20,733 nucleotides of DNA from an uncultured Flavobacteriales bacterium (GCA_913009535.1 CAJVXR010000020.1:1-20733); one strand, 5' to 3'; numbered from the stretch's first letter, positions 6,451 to 18,698 are shown. A program made the numbers and translations. The notes: a model not told the origin generated them from the sequence alone.

Positions 6451-8037
6451 ATGAGATTCAAAGAAGAAATTAATAAGAGAAGAACATTCGGAATTATTTC
6501 TCATCCGGATGCAGGTAAGACTACTTTAACCGAGAAACTACTTTTATTTGGAGGTGCTATAAATGAGGCTGGAGCTGTAAAATCTCATAAAATTAAAAGA
6601 GGAGCGACTAGTGACTTTATGGAAATTGAAAGACAACGAGGGATTTCTGTGTCAACTTCAGTTCTAGCTTTCAATTATAATGAAAGAAAAATTAATATTT
6701 TAGATACACCAGGGCATAAGGATTTCGCAGAAGACACTTTTAGAACTCTTACAGCCGTAGATAGTGTAATTGTAGTCATTGATGTAGCCAAAGGAGTAGA
6801 AGAACAAACTGAAAAGCTAGTTGAAGTTTGTAGAATGAGACAGATTCCTGTCATAGTATTTATAAATAAACTGGACAGAGAAGGTAAAGATGCTTTTGAC
6901 TTATTAGATGAATTAGAAAAAAAATTGAAATTCAATGTTTGCCCTCTTAGTTTTCCTATTGGAATGGGATACGATTTTCAAGGAATTTATAATATTTGGG
7001 AGAAAAATTTAATGCTTTTTAATCAAGACAATAAACAAAGGATATCAAAAACAGTAAACATCACTGATTTAGAAGACAAAAGTTTAAATGAATTTATAGG
7101 AGAAAAGCCATCTAAAAAATTAAAAGAAGAAGTTAATATAATTAAAGAAGTTTATCCAAAATTTAATCAATGTGATTATTTAAGTTGTAAACAACAACCT
7201 GTATTTTTCGGATCAGCTTTAAATAATTTTGGAGTAAAAGAACTACTTGATTGCTTTATATCAATAGCACCTTCCCCTTTGCCTAAGGAAAGTATTGAGA
7301 GGATTATTAATCCAAATGAATTAAAATTTTCAGGTTTTGTATTTAAAATACATGCAAATATGGATCCTAAACACAGAGATAGATTAGCCTTTATTAAAAT
7401 AGTTTCTGGAATATTTAAAAGAAATAAACCGTATCATCATGTACGAATAAATAAAAATTTTAAGTTTAGTAGTCCAAATGCATTTTTTGCAGAAAAAAAA
7501 GAAATTGTAAATGAGTCATATCCTGGTGATATTGTTGGCGTACATGATTCTGGAAACTTTAAAATAGGAGATTCCTTTACAGAAGGAGAAAAAATTAATT
7601 TTAAAGGAATACCAAGTTTTTCGCCTGAACATTTTAGATTTATAAACAACCAAGACCCTATGAAATCTAAACAATTAGCGAAAGGGATTGACCAATTAAT
7701 GGATGAAGGAGTTGCCCAATTATTTATACTTGAATTAAACGGAAGAAAAATAATTGGAACTGTTGGTGCACTTCAATTTGAAGTTATACAGTATAGATTA
7801 GAACACGAATATGGAGCAAAATGTTCTTATGAAAATATCAATATTCATAAAGCATGTTGGGTAGAAAGTACTGAAAAAATTAGTAGTGATTTTATTGAAT
7901 TTAAAAAATTAAAAAATAAATTTTTAGCTAAAGATAAAAGTAAAAATTTAGTTTTTTTAGCTGACTCATCTTTCTCATTAGAGATGACGAAACAAAAATT
8001 TAAATCAATAAAATTTCATTATAAATCTGAATTTTAA
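6451..8037 (+). CDS. prfC: Peptide chain release factor 3
   Basis: Cytoplasmic translational GTPase of 528 aa (E. coli RF3 is 529) that recycles RF1/RF2 from the ribosome after peptide release. The N-terminal GTPase domain has the P-loop HPDAGKTT at 18-25, the switch I segment RGIS at 63-66, DTPGH at 85-89 and NKLD at 139-142; GSAL further on is the G5 element. Domains II and III follow, with MDPKHRDRLAFIKIVSG and VGALQFEVIQYRLEHEYG characteristic of RF3. I chose the ATG at 6451 because MRFKEEINKRRTFGIISHP aligns with the E. coli N-terminus; a TTG at 6433 would add six residues. The stop directly abuts the stop of the convergent DUF3467 gene. Confidence 0.96.
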   Translation: MRFKEEINKRRTFGIISHPDAGKTTLTEKLLLFGGAINEAGAVKSHKIKRGATSDFMEIERQRGISVSTSVLAFNYNERKINILDTPGHKDFAEDTFRTLTAVDSVIVVIDVAKGVEEQTEKLVEVCRMRQIPVIVFINKLDREGKDAFDLLDELEKKLKFNVCPLSFPIGMGYDFQGIYNIWEKNLMLFNQDNKQRISKTVNITDLEDKSLNEFIGEKPSKKLKEEVNIIKEVYPKFNQCDYLSCKQQPVFFGSALNNFGVKELLDCFISIAPSPLPKESIERIINPNELKFSGFVFKIHANMDPKHRDRLAFIKIVSGIFKRNKPYHHVRINKNFKFSSPNAFFAEKKEIVNESYPGDIVGVHDSGNFKIGDSFTEGEKINFKGIPSFSPEHFRFINNQDPMKSKQLAKGIDQLMDEGVAQLFILELNGRKIIGTVGALQFEVIQYRLEHEYGAKCSYENINIHKACWVESTEKISSDFIEFKKLKNKFLAKDKSKNLVFLADSSFSLEMTKQKFKSIKFHYKSEF

Positions 8038-8352
8038 CTAGGCTTCCGCGGTAGGACCAAAGTTTAAATTAACAGATTGTTGTTTATCATAATCTTTAAT
8101 CTCTCCATGGGACTTTTCAAATCTTGAAATATTTTCATTTAATGCCTTTGAAAATCTTTTTGCATGTTGTGGAGTCAAAATTATTCTCGACTTTACCTTA
8201 GCCTTTGGTACTCCAGGCATAATATTAATAAAATCAACTACAAACTCGGAAACAGAGTGATTTATTAATGCTAAATTAGAATAAGTTCCTTGAGCTAAAT
8301 TTTCATCTAACTCAAGGTTTATATTTCCTTTCTTCTCATTCATATTTTTCAT
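8038..8352 (-). CDS. DUF3467 protein, downstream of rpoC
   Basis: Small acidic-to-neutral soluble protein of 104 aa belonging to DUF3467, a family commonly found directly after rpoC in Bacteroidota. Typical parts are the central SEFVVDFINIMPGVPKAKV and SRIILTPQHAKRFSKALNEN segments and the C-terminal NLNFGPTAEA. The function is unknown; its fixed position suggests a role with RNA polymerase or co-regulation with it, but this is inference. The ATG at 8350-8352 overlaps the rpoC stop codon by one base (TAATG), a layout typical of translational coupling. A second Met three codons on is an alternative start. It is the last gene of the rpoB-rpoC transcript and ends exactly at the prfC stop with no room for a terminator. 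Confidence 0.9.
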   Translation of the reverse strand: MKNMNEKKGNINLELDENLAQGTYSNLALINHSVSEFVVDFINIMPGVPKAKVKSRIILTPQHAKRFSKALNENISRFEKSHGEIKDYDKQQSVNLNFGPTAEA

Positions 8353-11300
8353 TATAGATCTATTTTTTTAGCAGCAAGTAATTCTTCGTACTCATCAGCA
8401 TAACCTACAATTATATCATTAAATTTTCTATTTCCTGTACCGGCAGGAATTTTATGCCCTACAATAACATTTTCTTTTAACCCCTCTAAACCGTCTATCT
8501 TACCAGCAACGGCAGCCTCGTTAAGTACTTTGGTAGTTTCCTGAAAAGAAGCAGCAGATATAAATGATTTAGTTTGTAATGAGGCTCTAGTTATTCCTTG
8601 TAAAATAGGTGTAGCAGTAGCATTTACAGCATCTCTTGCAATTACAAGTTCTTTATCTTCTCGTTTAATAAGAGAATTTTCGTCTCTTAATTCTCTAGCA
8701 CTAACAATTTGACCTTCTTTGAAATTTTCAGACGCTCCAACAGATTCTACAATTTTTTTACTAAACAGATTGTCATTTTCTTTAATAAAATCATTTTTAT
8801 GAATTAACTGACCTTCAAGAAAAGTAGTATCACCTGAATCTTGAATTTTAACTTTTTGCATCATTTGTCTTATTAAAACTTCAAAATGTTTGTCATTAAT
8901 TTTAACGCCTTGTAATCTGTAAACCTCTTGAACTTCATTTACTAAATATTGTTGCACAGCTGAAGGTCCTTTTATATTTAAAATGTCATTAGGCGTAATA
9001 GAACCATCGGACAATGGCATTCCAGCTTTAACAAAATCGTTTTCTTGAACTAAAATTTGATTAGATAATTTTACTAAATATTTCTTTATTTGTTCTGTTT
9101 TAGATTCAACAATTATTTCTCTATTTCCTCTTTTAATTTTACCAAAACTAACTACTCCATCAATTTCACTAACAACAGCAGGATTGGATGGATTTCTAGC
9201 TTCAAATAACTCAGTGATTCTAGGAAGACCCCCAGTAATATCACCGGATTTTGCAGATTTTCTTGGAATTTTAACTAATATCTTACCTTCTTCAACTTTA
9301 TCTCCATCATTAATCATTAAATGGGCACCTAGAGGAAGATTATAAGTTCTTAAGTTTTTACCCTTCTTATCGTTAATTAATAAAGTGGGAACCACTTTTT
9401 TATTTCTAGATTCTGAAATGACTTTTTCTTTAAATCCTGTTTGTTCATCAATTTCTACCTGATAAGTTACTCCCTGTTCAATATTTTCATATTCAATAAC
9501 TCCTCCAAATTCAGAAATGATTACTCCGTTATATGGATCCCACTGACAAACAACATCATCTTTTTTTAATTTTTGTCCATTCTTGATGAGAATGGTAGAT
9601 CCATAAGGGATAATATTAGTACTAAGTACAATACCAGTCTTATTATCTAGTAACTTTAATTCACATGTTCTAGAAATAACAACGTTAGTAACATTACCAT
9701 CAGCATCTTTACTTTTAACTGTCTTTAAATCATCTATTTCCGCAAGACCATCAAATTTAACAATCAAATTATTTTCTTCAGAAATATTTCCAGCAATACC
9801 ACCTACGTGGAATGTTCTCAACGTTAACTGAGTACCAGGCTCACCAATTGACTGGGCAGCTACTACTCCAACTGCCTCTCCATTTTGAACCATTTTACCG
9901 GTTGCAAGATTTCTTCCGTAACATTTAGCGCAAATTCCTTTAGGAGATTCACAAGTTAAAGGAGATCTAACTTCAACGGTATCTATTGATGTATTTTCTA
10001 TTTGTTTAACTATTTTATCAGAAATTTCAACTCCGGAATTAACAATAATTTCATTTGTAACTGGGTGGTATATATCATGTAATGATACACGTCCTAATAT
10101 TCTTTCGCCAAGAGATTCAACTTCTTCTTCATTCTTCTTAAGAGATTCGACTGAAATGCCTCTTAAAGTATTACAATCCTCAAAATTAACAATAACGTCC
10201 TGAGCAACATCAACTAGTCTTCTAGTTAGGTATCCAGCATCAGCTGTTTTTAAGGCTGTATCTGCTAAACCTTTTCTAGCTCCGTGAGTAGAAATAAAAT
10301 ACTCTAAAATTGATAATCCTTCCTTAAAATTTGAGAGAATAGGGTTCTCTATAATTTCTCCTCCACTAGAACTAGCTTTTTTAGGTTTTGCCATCAAACC
10401 TCTCATTCCTGTAAGCTGTCGTATTTGTTCTTTTGATCCACGAGCTCCTGAATCAAGCATCATAAATACAGAATTAAATCCTTGTTGATCTTGGCTAATT
10501 CTTTTCATAGCTAACTCGGTTAAAGTAGCATTTGCAGATGTCCAAACATCAATTACTTGATTGTATCTTTCGTTATTTGTAATTAAACCCATGTTGTAGT
10601 TAGCTTTAATTGAGTCAACTTCGACGTTAGCTTCTGCTATCATTTCATGTTTTTCTGGTGGGATAATAATATCTCCAAGACTAAATGACAATCCTCCTTT
10701 AAACGCAAAAGAGAATCCCATATCTTTAATTTTATCTAAGAATTCAGCAGTCTCTGGTACGCTAGTTACTTTTAGAATATTTCCAATAATATCACGAAGT
10801 GATTTTTTAGTTAAGACCTCGTTAATAAAACCTGCCTTTTCTGGAACTACTTGATTAAATAATACTCTTCCAACAGTTGTTTCAATAATTTTATTAACTA
10901 ATTCACCTGATTCATTAAAGTCTTTTGCTCTAATTTTTATCATAGCGTTTAGTTCGACTATTTCTTCATTATAAGCTATATTAACTTCTTCAGAGGAATA
11001 AAAAGTCAAACCTTCACCTTTTACTTTATATTTTTCAGTAGATTTTAATAATTTAGTCATATAATATAATCCTAAAACCATATCTTGAGAAGGTACAGTT
11101 ATCGGAGAACCATTAGCAGGATTTAGAATATTATGTGAAGCTAACATTAATAACTGTGCCTCAAGAATTGCTTCTGGCCCCAAAGGTAAATGAACAGCCA
11201 TTTGATCACCATCAAAATCTGCGTTAAAAGCGGTACAAACTAAAGGATGTACCTGGATAGCCTTACCTTCTATCAAACTAGGTTGAAAGGCTTGTATACC

Positions 11301-12647
11301 AAGTCTGTGAAGGGTTGGGGCTCTGTTCAACAGTACAGGATGCCCTTTTAAAACATTTTCAAGAATATCCCAAACCAAAGGTTCTCTTCTGTCGATAATT
11401 TTTTTAGCTGACTTTACTGTTTTTACAATACCCCTTTCAATTAACTTTCTAATAATAAAAGGTTTGTACAGTTCCGCTGCCATATCTTTGGGTAGACCAC
11501 ATTCATAAAGTTTTAATTCAGGTCCTCCAACAATAACTGATCTAGCTGAATAATCAACTCTTTTACCCAAAAGGTTTTGACGGAACCTTCCTTGTTTTCC
11601 TTTTAGAGAGTCTGACAAGGATTTTAACGGACGATTTGCATCAGTCTTAACAGCTGAAGATTTTCTAGTATTATCAAAAAGAGAATCTACAGATTCTTGT
11701 AGCATTCTTTTTTCATTTCTTAAAATTACTTCAGGAGCTTTTATTTCAACTAATCTTTTTAATCTATTGTTTCTTATTATTACTCTTCTGTATAAGTCAT
11801 TTAAATCTGATGTTGCAAATCTACCTCCATCTAACGGAACTAAAGGACGAAGTTCAGGTGGAATAACAGGGATAGCCTTTAAAACCATCCATTCTGGTTT
11901 ATTTTCTCTATTGATATTGGAATCTTTAAAAGATTCTACAACTTGAAGTCTTTTTAAGGCCTCCATTTTTCTTTGTTTAGAAGACTCAGTGTTTGCTTTA
12001 TGTCTTAACTCATATGAAAGTTCATTTAGATCAATTCTAGATAGAAGCTCAATTAAGCATTCAGCACCCATTTTAGCTATAAACTTGTTTGGATCTTCAT
12101 CATCTAAAAATTGATTTTCTTGAGGAAGATTATCAACAATATTCATGTATTCTTCTTCAGTTAGAAAGTCCATTTTATTAATAGGCTCTCCTTCAATATT
12201 TACAGCTAATCCTGCCTGAATGACTACGTATCTTTCGTAATAAATAATCATATCAAGTTTTTTAGAAGGTAAACCTAATAAATAACCTATCTTATTTGGT
12301 AAAGAACGAAAGTACCATATGTGAGCTACTGGAACCACTAGATTAATGTGTCCAACCCTGTCTCTTCTAACTTTTTTTTCTGTAACCTCAACACCACATC
12401 TATCACAGATAATACCTTTATATCTGATTCTTTTGTACTTACCGCATGCACATTCAAAATCTTTTATAGGTCCAAAAATTCTTTCACAAAACAAACCATC
12501 TCTTTCAGGTTTGTGAGTTCTATAATTAATTGTTTCTGGTTTAAGAATCTCACCTCTTGATGAAGCTAAAATAGTTTCGGGAGAAGCAAGTCCTATCGAA
12601 ATTTTTGAAAATTTCTGAGATTTATTAATTTCAATTTTTCTTGACAT
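8352..12647 (-). CDS. rpoC: DNA-directed RNA polymerase subunit beta'
   Basis: The 1431-aa clamp and catalytic subunit of RNA polymerase. The N-terminal zinc site has Cys66, Cys68, Cys81 and Cys84. The active-site motif NADFDGD is at 475-481, with the three Mg2+-binding Asp residues at 477, 479 and 481. The second zinc site is formed by Cys825, Cys899, Cys906 and Cys909. The conserved [12 protein letters not shown] and [18 protein letters not shown] segments are intact. The length fits the Bacteroidota RpoC. The ATG at 12647 lies 14 bp after the rpoB stop. No frameshift or interruption is seen. Confidence 0.99.
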   Translation of the reverse strand: MSRKIEINKSQKFSKISIGLASPETILASSRGEILKPETINYRTHKPERDGLFCERIFGPIKDFECACGKYKRIRYKGIICDRCGVEVTEKKVRRDRVGHINLVVPVAHIWYFRSLPNKIGYLLGLPSKKLDMIIYYERYVVIQAGLAVNIEGEPINKMDFLTEEEYMNIVDNLPQENQFLDDEDPNKFIAKMGAECLIELLSRIDLNELSYELRHKANTESSKQRKMEALKRLQVVESFKDSNINRENKPEWMVLKAIPVIPPELRPLVPLDGGRFATSDLNDLYRRVIIRNNRLKRLVEIKAPEVILRNEKRMLQESVDSLFDNTRKSSAVKTDANRPLKSLSDSLKGKQGRFRQNLLGKRVDYSARSVIVGGPELKLYECGLPKDMAAELYKPFIIRKLIERGIVKTVKSAKKIIDRREPLVWDILENVLKGHPVLLNRAPTLHRLGIQAFQPSLIEGKAIQVHPLVCTAFNADFDGDQMAVHLPLGPEAILEAQLLMLASHNILNPANGSPITVPSQDMVLGLYYMTKLLKSTEKYKVKGEGLTFYSSEEVNIAYNEEIVELNAMIKIRAKDFNESGELVNKIIETTVGRVLFNQVVPEKAGFINEVLTKKSLRDIIGNILKVTSVPETAEFLDKIKDMGFSFAFKGGLSFSLGDIIIPPEKHEMIAEANVEVDSIKANYNMGLITNNERYNQVIDVWTSANATLTELAMKRISQDQQGFNSVFMMLDSGARGSKEQIRQLTGMRGLMAKPKKASSSGGEIIENPILSNFKEGLSILEYFISTHGARKGLADTALKTADAGYLTRRLVDVAQDVIVNFEDCNTLRGISVESLKKNEEEVESLGERILGRVSLHDIYHPVTNEIIVNSGVEISDKIVKQIENTSIDTVEVRSPLTCESPKGICAKCYGRNLATGKMVQNGEAVGVVAAQSIGEPGTQLTLRTFHVGGIAGNISEENNLIVKFDGLAEIDDLKTVKSKDADGNVTNVVISRTCELKLLDNKTGIVLSTNIIPYGSTILIKNGQKLKKDDVVCQWDPYNGVIISEFGGVIEYENIEQGVTYQVEIDEQTGFKEKVISESRNKKVVPTLLINDKKGKNLRTYNLPLGAHLMINDGDKVEEGKILVKIPRKSAKSGDITGGLPRITELFEARNPSNPAVVSEIDGVVSFGKIKRGNREIIVESKTEQIKKYLVKLSNQILVQENDFVKAGMPLSDGSITPNDILNIKGPSAVQQYLVNEVQEVYRLQGVKINDKHFEVLIRQMMQKVKIQDSGDTTFLEGQLIHKNDFIKENDNLFSKKIVESVGASENFKEGQIVSARELRDENSLIKREDKELVIARDAVNATATPILQGITRASLQTKSFISAASFQETTKVLNEAAVAGKIDGLEGLKENVIVGHKIPAGTGNRKFNDIIVGYADEYEELLAAKKIDL

Positions 12648-12661
12648 AATTAACTGTGTTT

Positions 12662-15600
12662 TTATTCTTCTAGTCTAATATCTAGACCTAGACCTTTAAG
12701 TTCGTGCATTAATACATTAAATGATTCTGGTAAACCCGGGTTAGGCATTGATTCACCTTTAACAATTGCTTCATAAGCCTTTGCTCTTCCTTGGACATCA
12801 TCAGATTTTATTGTTAAAATTTCTTGCAAAGTACTTGATGCTCCGTAAGCTTCAAGAGCCCATACCTCCATTTCCCCAAATCTTTGTCCACCAAATTGTG
12901 CTTTTCCACCCAACGGCTGCTGAGTAATTAACGAATATGGACCAATTGATCTCGAATGCATTTTATCATCAACCATGTGACCTAATTTCAACATATAAAT
13001 AACTCCAACAGTAGCTGGCTGATCAAATCTTTTTCCGGTTCCACCATCATAAAGATAAGTGTGACCGAATTTAGGTAAGCCTGCTTCTTCAGTTAATTCA
13101 TTTATTTGATCTAAAGTAGCTCCATCAAAAATTGGAGTAGAAAACTTCCTTCCTAACTTAAGTCCTGCCCAACCTAGCACTGTTTCATATATTTGACCAA
13201 TGTTCATTCTTGAGGGAACTCCTAAAGGATTTAAAACTATATCTACAGGTGTTCCGTCTTCAAGGAAAGGCATATCTTCTTGCCTTACAATTCTAGCAAC
13301 AATACCCTTGTTACCATGTCTTCCTGCCATTTTATCTCCGACCTTAAGTTTTCTTTTCTTAGCAATATATATCTTAGCCAATTTTAAAATTCCTGGTGGA
13401 AGTTCGTCACCAACAGAAATAGTAAACTTTTCACGTCTATGCATACCTTGAATATCATTCTCTTTAATCTTGTAATTGTGCAATAAAGTAACTACTAAAG
13501 CATTAGTGCTTTTATCAACTGCCCACTGACCAGACGCAATGTGAGTATACTCTTCAACTTGGTTAAGCATTTTTAAAGAATATTTTTTTCCTTTAGGAAG
13601 AATTTCTTCACCTAAATCATTAAATATTCCTTGGCAAGTTTTGCCACTTAAAATAACGTAAAGTTTTTCAACTAATTTATTTTTTAATTCTTTAAACTTA
13701 TTGTCATATTGAACCTCAAGATCACTTAATAAATCTTTATCTTCAGATCTTTTCCTTTTATCTTTAATAGGTCTTGTAAATAATTTCTTATTAATAACTA
13801 TTCCATTTAATGAAGGTGGTGCTTTTAAGGAAGCATCTTTAACATCTCCTGCTTTATCTCCAAATATAGCTCTAAGTAATTTTTCTTCTGGAGTTGGATC
13901 CGATTCACCTTTAGGAGTAATTTTTCCTATAAGAATGTCTCCAGGATGAACTTCTGCTCCAACTCTAATCATTCCATTTTCATCCAGATTGGCTGTAGCT
14001 TCTTCACTAACGTTTGGAATATCGTTAGTAAGCTCTTCCATACCAAGCTTGGTGTCTCTTACATCTAATGAATACTCATCAATGTGAAGCGAAGTAAAAA
14101 CATCTTCTCTAACAACTTTTTCTGAAATAACTATAGCATCTTCAAAATTATATCCTTTCCAAGGCATAAAAGCAACTTTTAAATTTCTACCTAAAGCTAA
14201 TTCACCTTTTTGAGTTGCATATCCTTCACATAAAACTTGGCCTTTTAAAACATCATCTCCTTTTTTTACAATAGGCTTTAAATTAATACATGAACCTTGA
14301 TTGGTTTTTCTAAATTTTACCAAAGAATAAGTTTTTTCATCAATATCAAAACTCGTTAATTTTTGCTCACTTGTAAGTTTATACTTAAGTGTTATTTTCT
14401 GAGAATCAACGTAGGTAACTTTCCCGTCATGATCAGCATTAATTAATACTCTTGAATCTGAAGCAACTTGCCTTTCAAGACCAGTTCCGACGATGGGAGA
14501 TTCTGGTCTAAGTAATGGGACAGACTGTCTCATCATGTTAGAGCCCATTAGAGCTCTATTAGCATCATCATGTTCTAAAAAGGGAATTAAAGACGCTGAT
14601 ATTGATGCAATTTGATTTGGAGCAACATCTGTATAATCAACTTGCGTTGGATCAATTACAGGATAATCTGCTTCTTGTCTAGCAATAACTTTTTCAGAAA
14701 GTATTTTTCCATTTTTATCTTTTGGAATATTGGCTTGTGCAATCAATTTACCTTCTTCTTCTTCTGCACTTAAATACGAATGATTTTTAAGATCAACCAC
14801 TCCATTTTCAACTTTTCTATATGGTGTTTCTATAAATCCAAGGCTATTAACTTTTGCAAAAACTCCTAATGAAGATATTAAACCAATATTTGGACCCTCT
14901 GGTGTTTCAATTGGACATAATCTCCCATAATGAGTATAATGAACATCCCTAACTTCGAAGCCTGCTCTTTCTCTAGATAGACCACCAGGACCTAAAGCAG
15001 AAAGTCTACGTTTATGAGTTAACTCAGCTAAAGGATTTGTTTGATCCATAAATTGAGATAATTGATTTGTTCCAAAAAAAGAATTAATTACAGAAGATAA
15101 TGTTTTAGCATTAATAAGATCGATAGGGGTAAATACCTCATTATCTCTAACGTTCATTCTTTCCCTAATAGTTCTAGCCATTCTGGACAAACCAACTCCA
15201 AATTGAGAAGAAAGCTGTTCACCTACTGTCCTTACTCTTCTGTTCGAAAGGTGATCTATGTCATCAATCTCAGCTTTAGAATTGATTAGTTCAATTAAGT
15301 ATTTAATTATTGTAATTATATCTTGTTTAGTTAAAACTAACTTATCCATTTCAATGTTAAGTCCTAACTTTTTATTCATTCTATACCTTCCAACTTCTCC
15401 CAAGTTATATCTTTGATCGGAGAAAAATAACTTATCGATAATTCCTCTAGCTGTTTCTTCATCTGGCGGTTCAGCATTTCTTAATTGTCTATATATATGC
15501 TCAACTGCTTCTTTTTCAGAGTTAGTTGGATCTTTTTGTAAAGTATTGTGAATAATTGCATAATCTGAAAATTGACCATCAACTTTGTGTAAAAGAATGG

Positions 15601-16468
15601 TTTTCGCATTAGTATCTAAAATTTCTGCAATATTCTCTTTATCTATTATAACTTCTCTATCTAGAATAATTTCATTTCTTTCAATAGAAACAACCTCTCC
15701 TGTATCTTCATCAACAAAGTCTTCAAACCATGAGTTTAACACTCTGGCTGCTAATTTTCTTCCAATATATTTTTTTAATCCAGATTTTGAAACCTTAACT
15801 TCTTCAGCTAAATCAAATATTTCTAATATATCCTTATCTCTTTCGTATCCAATAGCTCTTAACAAAGTTGTAACAGGTAATTTCTTTTTTCTATCAATAT
15901 ATGCATACATTACACTATTAATGTCAGTTGCGAATTCGATCCAAGATCCCTTAAAAGGAATAACTCTGGCAGAATATAGTTTAGTTCCATTAGCATGGAA
16001 AGATTGACCGAAAAATACACCAGGAGATCTATGTAATTGAGATACTACAACACGCTCGGCTCCATTAATAATAAATGTCCCACTTGGTGTCATGTAAGGA
16101 ATCACACCTAAATAAACATCTTGAACTATAGTTTCAAAATCTTCATGTTCTTCATCGTTACAGAAAAGTTTTAACCTTGCTTTCAATGGAACACTGTAGG
16201 TAAGTCCTCGTTCGATACATTCTTGAATAGAATATCTAGGTGGATCTACAAAATAATCCAAAAACTCTAAAACAAATTGATTTCTAGAGTCTGAAATAGG
16301 AAAGTTTTCTAAAAAAGTATTAAAAAGCCCTTCATCAGTTCTTTCATCTGATTTAGTTTCGAGTTGAAAAAAATCTCTAAAAGATTTAACCTGAACATCT
16401 AGAAAGTCAGGATAATTAGGGATGTCAGTAGCTGAAGCAAAGTTTAATCTATTTGTAATATTGTGCAT
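12662..16468 (-). CDS. rpoB: DNA-directed RNA polymerase subunit beta
   Basis: The 1268-aa beta subunit, which together with beta' forms the catalytic centre. The rifampicin-binding region is intact, with wild-type residues at the main resistance positions: Asp475, His485 and Ser490, equal to E. coli 516, 526 and 531. The [14 protein letters not shown] active-site motif lies near residue 1046. The C-terminus [10 protein letters not shown] is the normal clamp contact with beta'. I chose the ATG at 16468 ([12 protein letters not shown]); a TTG three codons earlier at 16477 is in frame but less likely. A 93-bp gap with a strong hairpin separates it from rplL. Confidence 0.99.
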   Translation of the reverse strand: MHNITNRLNFASATDIPNYPDFLDVQVKSFRDFFQLETKSDERTDEGLFNTFLENFPISDSRNQFVLEFLDYFVDPPRYSIQECIERGLTYSVPLKARLKLFCNDEEHEDFETIVQDVYLGVIPYMTPSGTFIINGAERVVVSQLHRSPGVFFGQSFHANGTKLYSARVIPFKGSWIEFATDINSVMYAYIDRKKKLPVTTLLRAIGYERDKDILEIFDLAEEVKVSKSGLKKYIGRKLAARVLNSWFEDFVDEDTGEVVSIERNEIILDREVIIDKENIAEILDTNAKTILLHKVDGQFSDYAIIHNTLQKDPTNSEKEAVEHIYRQLRNAEPPDEETARGIIDKLFFSDQRYNLGEVGRYRMNKKLGLNIEMDKLVLTKQDIITIIKYLIELINSKAEIDDIDHLSNRRVRTVGEQLSSQFGVGLSRMARTIRERMNVRDNEVFTPIDLINAKTLSSVINSFFGTNQLSQFMDQTNPLAELTHKRRLSALGPGGLSRERAGFEVRDVHYTHYGRLCPIETPEGPNIGLISSLGVFAKVNSLGFIETPYRKVENGVVDLKNHSYLSAEEEEGKLIAQANIPKDKNGKILSEKVIARQEADYPVIDPTQVDYTDVAPNQIASISASLIPFLEHDDANRALMGSNMMRQSVPLLRPESPIVGTGLERQVASDSRVLINADHDGKVTYVDSQKITLKYKLTSEQKLTSFDIDEKTYSLVKFRKTNQGSCINLKPIVKKGDDVLKGQVLCEGYATQKGELALGRNLKVAFMPWKGYNFEDAIVISEKVVREDVFTSLHIDEYSLDVRDTKLGMEELTNDIPNVSEEATANLDENGMIRVGAEVHPGDILIGKITPKGESDPTPEEKLLRAIFGDKAGDVKDASLKAPPSLNGIVINKKLFTRPIKDKRKRSEDKDLLSDLEVQYDNKFKELKNKLVEKLYVILSGKTCQGIFNDLGEEILPKGKKYSLKMLNQVEEYTHIASGQWAVDKSTNALVVTLLHNYKIKENDIQGMHRREKFTISVGDELPPGILKLAKIYIAKKRKLKVGDKMAGRHGNKGIVARIVRQEDMPFLEDGTPVDIVLNPLGVPSRMNIGQIYETVLGWAGLKLGRKFSTPIFDGATLDQINELTEEAGLPKFGHTYLYDGGTGKRFDQPATVGVIYMLKLGHMVDDKMHSRSIGPYSLITQQPLGGKAQFGGQRFGEMEVWALEAYGASSTLQEILTIKSDDVQGRAKAYEAIVKGESMPNPGLPESFNVLMHELKGLGLDIRLEE

Positions 16469-16501
16469 TAAAATCAATTTAAATTAAAAGAACGAAAATT
16501 A

Positions 16502-16529
16502 TTGGTACAGAACGTTAGTCCTATACCAA
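16502..16529 (-). other. 12-bp RNA hairpin in the rplL-rpoB gap
   Basis: In the minus-strand transcript TTGGTATAGGAC pairs with GTTCTGTACCAA around a TAAC loop. All 12 positions pair, two of them as G-U. It is not followed by an uninterrupted U run, so it is not a classic terminator. It could be an RNase III processing site or an attenuator that lowers RNA polymerase output relative to L7/L12, as known in the same gap in E. coli. Confidence 0.55.
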
Positions 16530-16561
16530 GGGAATTTTAAAAAACTAAGGCTAAGAGAGAA

Positions 16562-16939
16562 TTATTTTAATTCCACTTCGGCTCCAGCTTCTTCAAGTGA
16601 CTTTTTAAATCCTTCAGCTTCATCTTTTGAAACTGCTTCTTTAATGTTACTTGGTGCGTTATCAACAAGTTCTTTTGCTTCTTTTAAGCCTAAACCTGTT
16701 AATTCTTTAACGAGTTTTACAACTGCTAATTTCGAACCACCTGCTGCAGTTAAAACTACATCAAATTCTGATTTTTCTTCAGCTGCTTCAGCATCACCAC
16801 CTGCTGCAGGACCAGCTGAAACTACTGCTGCTGCTGCTGGTTCAATACCATACTCACTTTTAAGAATTTCTGCTAACTCATTAACTTCTTTAACGGTTAG
16901 ATTAACTAATTGTTCTGCAAAGTCTTTTAAATCTGCCAT
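16562..16939 (-). CDS. rplL: 50S ribosomal protein L7/L12
   Basis: Multicopy ribosomal stalk protein of 125 aa that recruits and stimulates translational GTPases such as EF-Tu and RF3, both also encoded here. The N-terminal dimerisation and L10-binding helices are at 1-32. A flexible Ala/Gly-rich hinge follows at about 33-55. The globular C-terminal domain is at 56-125, with the factor-binding segment [15 protein letters not shown] at 82-96. The ATG at 16939 gives the standard [11 protein letters not shown] start. A TAA microsatellite lies just upstream, and a hairpin lies between it and rpoB. Confidence 0.99.
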   Translation of the reverse strand: MADLKDFAEQLVNLTVKEVNELAEILKSEYGIEPAAAAVVSAGPAAGGDAEAAEEKSEFDVVLTAAGGSKLAVVKLVKELTGLGLKEAKELVDNAPSNIKEAVSKDEAEGFKKSLEEAGAEVELK

Positions 16940-16947
16940 TTTATAAA

Positions 16948-17500
<553 letters not shown>

Positions 17501-17510
17501 TTTATTTTTT

Positions 17511-18200
17511 TTAACTAATATTAGTGTCAATATTAATACCTGGGCTCATTGTACTAGACATAGAAATACTCTTCAAATAAGTTCCTTTTGATGAATTAGG
17601 TTTAAGCTTTATTATGTTCTGAATTAATTCAAGTGAATTGACATATATTTTATCAGCATCAAATGATACTTTACCAATAGATGCGTGAATAATACCAGTT
17701 TTATCAACTCTAAAATCAATTTTACCAGCTTTAACATCTGATACAGCTTTGGCTATGTCCATTGTAACCGTTCCTGTTTTAGGATTAGGCATTAAACCTC
17801 TTGGACCTAATACTTTACCCAGAGGACCTAATTTACCCATAACACTTGGCATAGTTACAATAACATCGACATTTGTCCAACCATCCTTTATTTTCTGTAG
17901 ATATTCATCCAAACCAACATAGTCAGCTCCAGCATCAGTAGCTTCTTTTTCTTTATCAGGTGTTACTAAGGCTAGAACTTTAACATCTTTTCCAGTTCCA
18001 TTAGGAAGTGTAACAACACCTCTAACATTTTGATCAGCTTTTTTAGGATCAACTCCTAAACGAATGGCTAAATCAACGGAAGCATCAAAGTTGAAATTAG
18101 TAGCTTCTTTAACAACTGAAGAAGCCTCTTTTAATGTATAAGTCTTAGTATTATCAATTTTAGTTAAAGCAATTTTTCGCTTTTTTGAAATTTTTGTCAT
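17511..18200 (-). CDS. rplA: 50S ribosomal protein L1
   Basis: Protein of 229 aa forming the mobile L1 stalk at the ribosomal E site and, in many bacteria, repressing its own operon. The L1 signature [20 protein letters not shown] is at 121-140, followed by KTGTVT. The two-domain layout is complete and the length is normal. The start ATG at 18200 lies 16 bp after the rplK stop, as expected for the coupled rplK-rplA pair. Confidence 0.99.
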   Translation of the reverse strand: MTKISKKRKIALTKIDNTKTYTLKEASSVVKEATNFNFDASVDLAIRLGVDPKKADQNVRGVVTLPNGTGKDVKVLALVTPDKEKEATDAGADYVGLDEYLQKIKDGWTNVDVIVTMPSVMGKLGPLGKVLGPRGLMPNPKTGTVTMDIAKAVSDVKAGKIDFRVDKTGIIHASIGKVSFDADKIYVNSLELIQNIIKLKPNSSKGTYLKSISMSSTMSPGINIDTNIS

Positions 18201-18216
18201 AATCTTAAATTAAAAA

Positions 18217-18654
18217 TTAAAAAGGAGCTTGACCTTTGACTTTGATACCCATGGATCTAGCTGTTCCTGCAATCATCTTCATAGCAGACTCAACTGTAAA
18301 TGAATTTAAGTCAACCATTTTATCTTCTGAGATCGATTTAATTTGATCCCAAGAAACAGTAGCTACTTTACTACGGTTAGGTTCGCCAGATCCTTTTTTA
18401 ATCTTAGCTGCTTCCAATAACTGTACTGCTGCTGGTGGAGTTTTAACAACAAATTCAAAAGATTTATCCTTGTAAACTGTAATGGTTACAGGTAAAACTT
18501 TACCAGGTTTATCTTGAGTTCTCGAGTTAAACTGCTTACAAAACTCCATTATATTAACACCAGCTGCACCCAACGCAGGTCCAACAGGTGGTGAAGGATT
18601 GGCAGCACCTCCTCTTATTTGTAACTTCAGTACTTTTTCTATTTCTTTAGCCAT
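18217..18654 (-). CDS. rplK: 50S ribosomal protein L11
   Basis: Protein of 145 aa that binds the GTPase-associated region of 23S rRNA with L10. The N-terminal domain has the proline-rich [11 protein letters not shown] motif at 19-29, the site where thiopeptide resistance changes fall in other bacteria; it is wild type here. The C-terminal rRNA-binding domain ends with [12 protein letters not shown] at 130-141. The ATG at 18654 gives the standard [13 protein letters not shown] start. It is separated from nusG by 64 bp containing an AT-rich hairpin. Confidence 0.99.
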   Translation of the reverse strand: MAKEIEKVLKLQIRGGAANPSPPVGPALGAAGVNIMEFCKQFNSRTQDKPGKVLPVTITVYKDKSFEFVVKTPPAAVQLLEAAKIKKGSGEPNRSKVATVSWDQIKSISEDKMVDLNSFTVESAMKMIAGTARSMGIKVKGQAPF

Positions 18655-18671
18655 TATTAATATTTATTATC

Positions 18672-18698
18672 TTTTAAATAATTGGAAGCTATTTAAAA
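18672..18698 (-). other. AT-rich hairpin between nusG and rplK
   Basis: TTTTAAATA at 18672-18680 pairs perfectly with TATTTAAAA at 18690-18698 across a 9-nt loop. It occupies the 64-bp nusG-rplK gap, where the L1 feedback site lies in some bacteria, but no L1-site signature is recognised. With only A-T pairs it is weak and may be chance. Confidence 0.3.

Noticed and set aside
8038..8070. Hairpin terminator at the end of the rpoC-DUF3467 transcript
   Set aside because: Only the self-complementary CCGCGG is present, with no loop to form a hairpin and no T run after it.
14978..15080. Possible rifampicin-resistance change in rpoB
   Set aside because: The residues equal to E. coli Asp516, His526 and Ser531 are all wild type.
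15585..16007. 140-codon open frame antisense to rpoB
   Set aside because: Ser/Ile/Leu-rich translation with no family resemblance, lying wholly inside the clear rpoB gene. It is a shadow frame.
16785..16845. GCTGCTGCTG-like repeats
   Set aside because: They encode the Ala-rich hinge of L7/L12 and are explained by coding, unlike the non-coding TAA tract.
16644..16946. 100-codon open frame antisense to rplL
   Set aside because: Low-complexity Ser/Ala/Thr product caused by the Ala-rich hinge and biased codon use of rplL.
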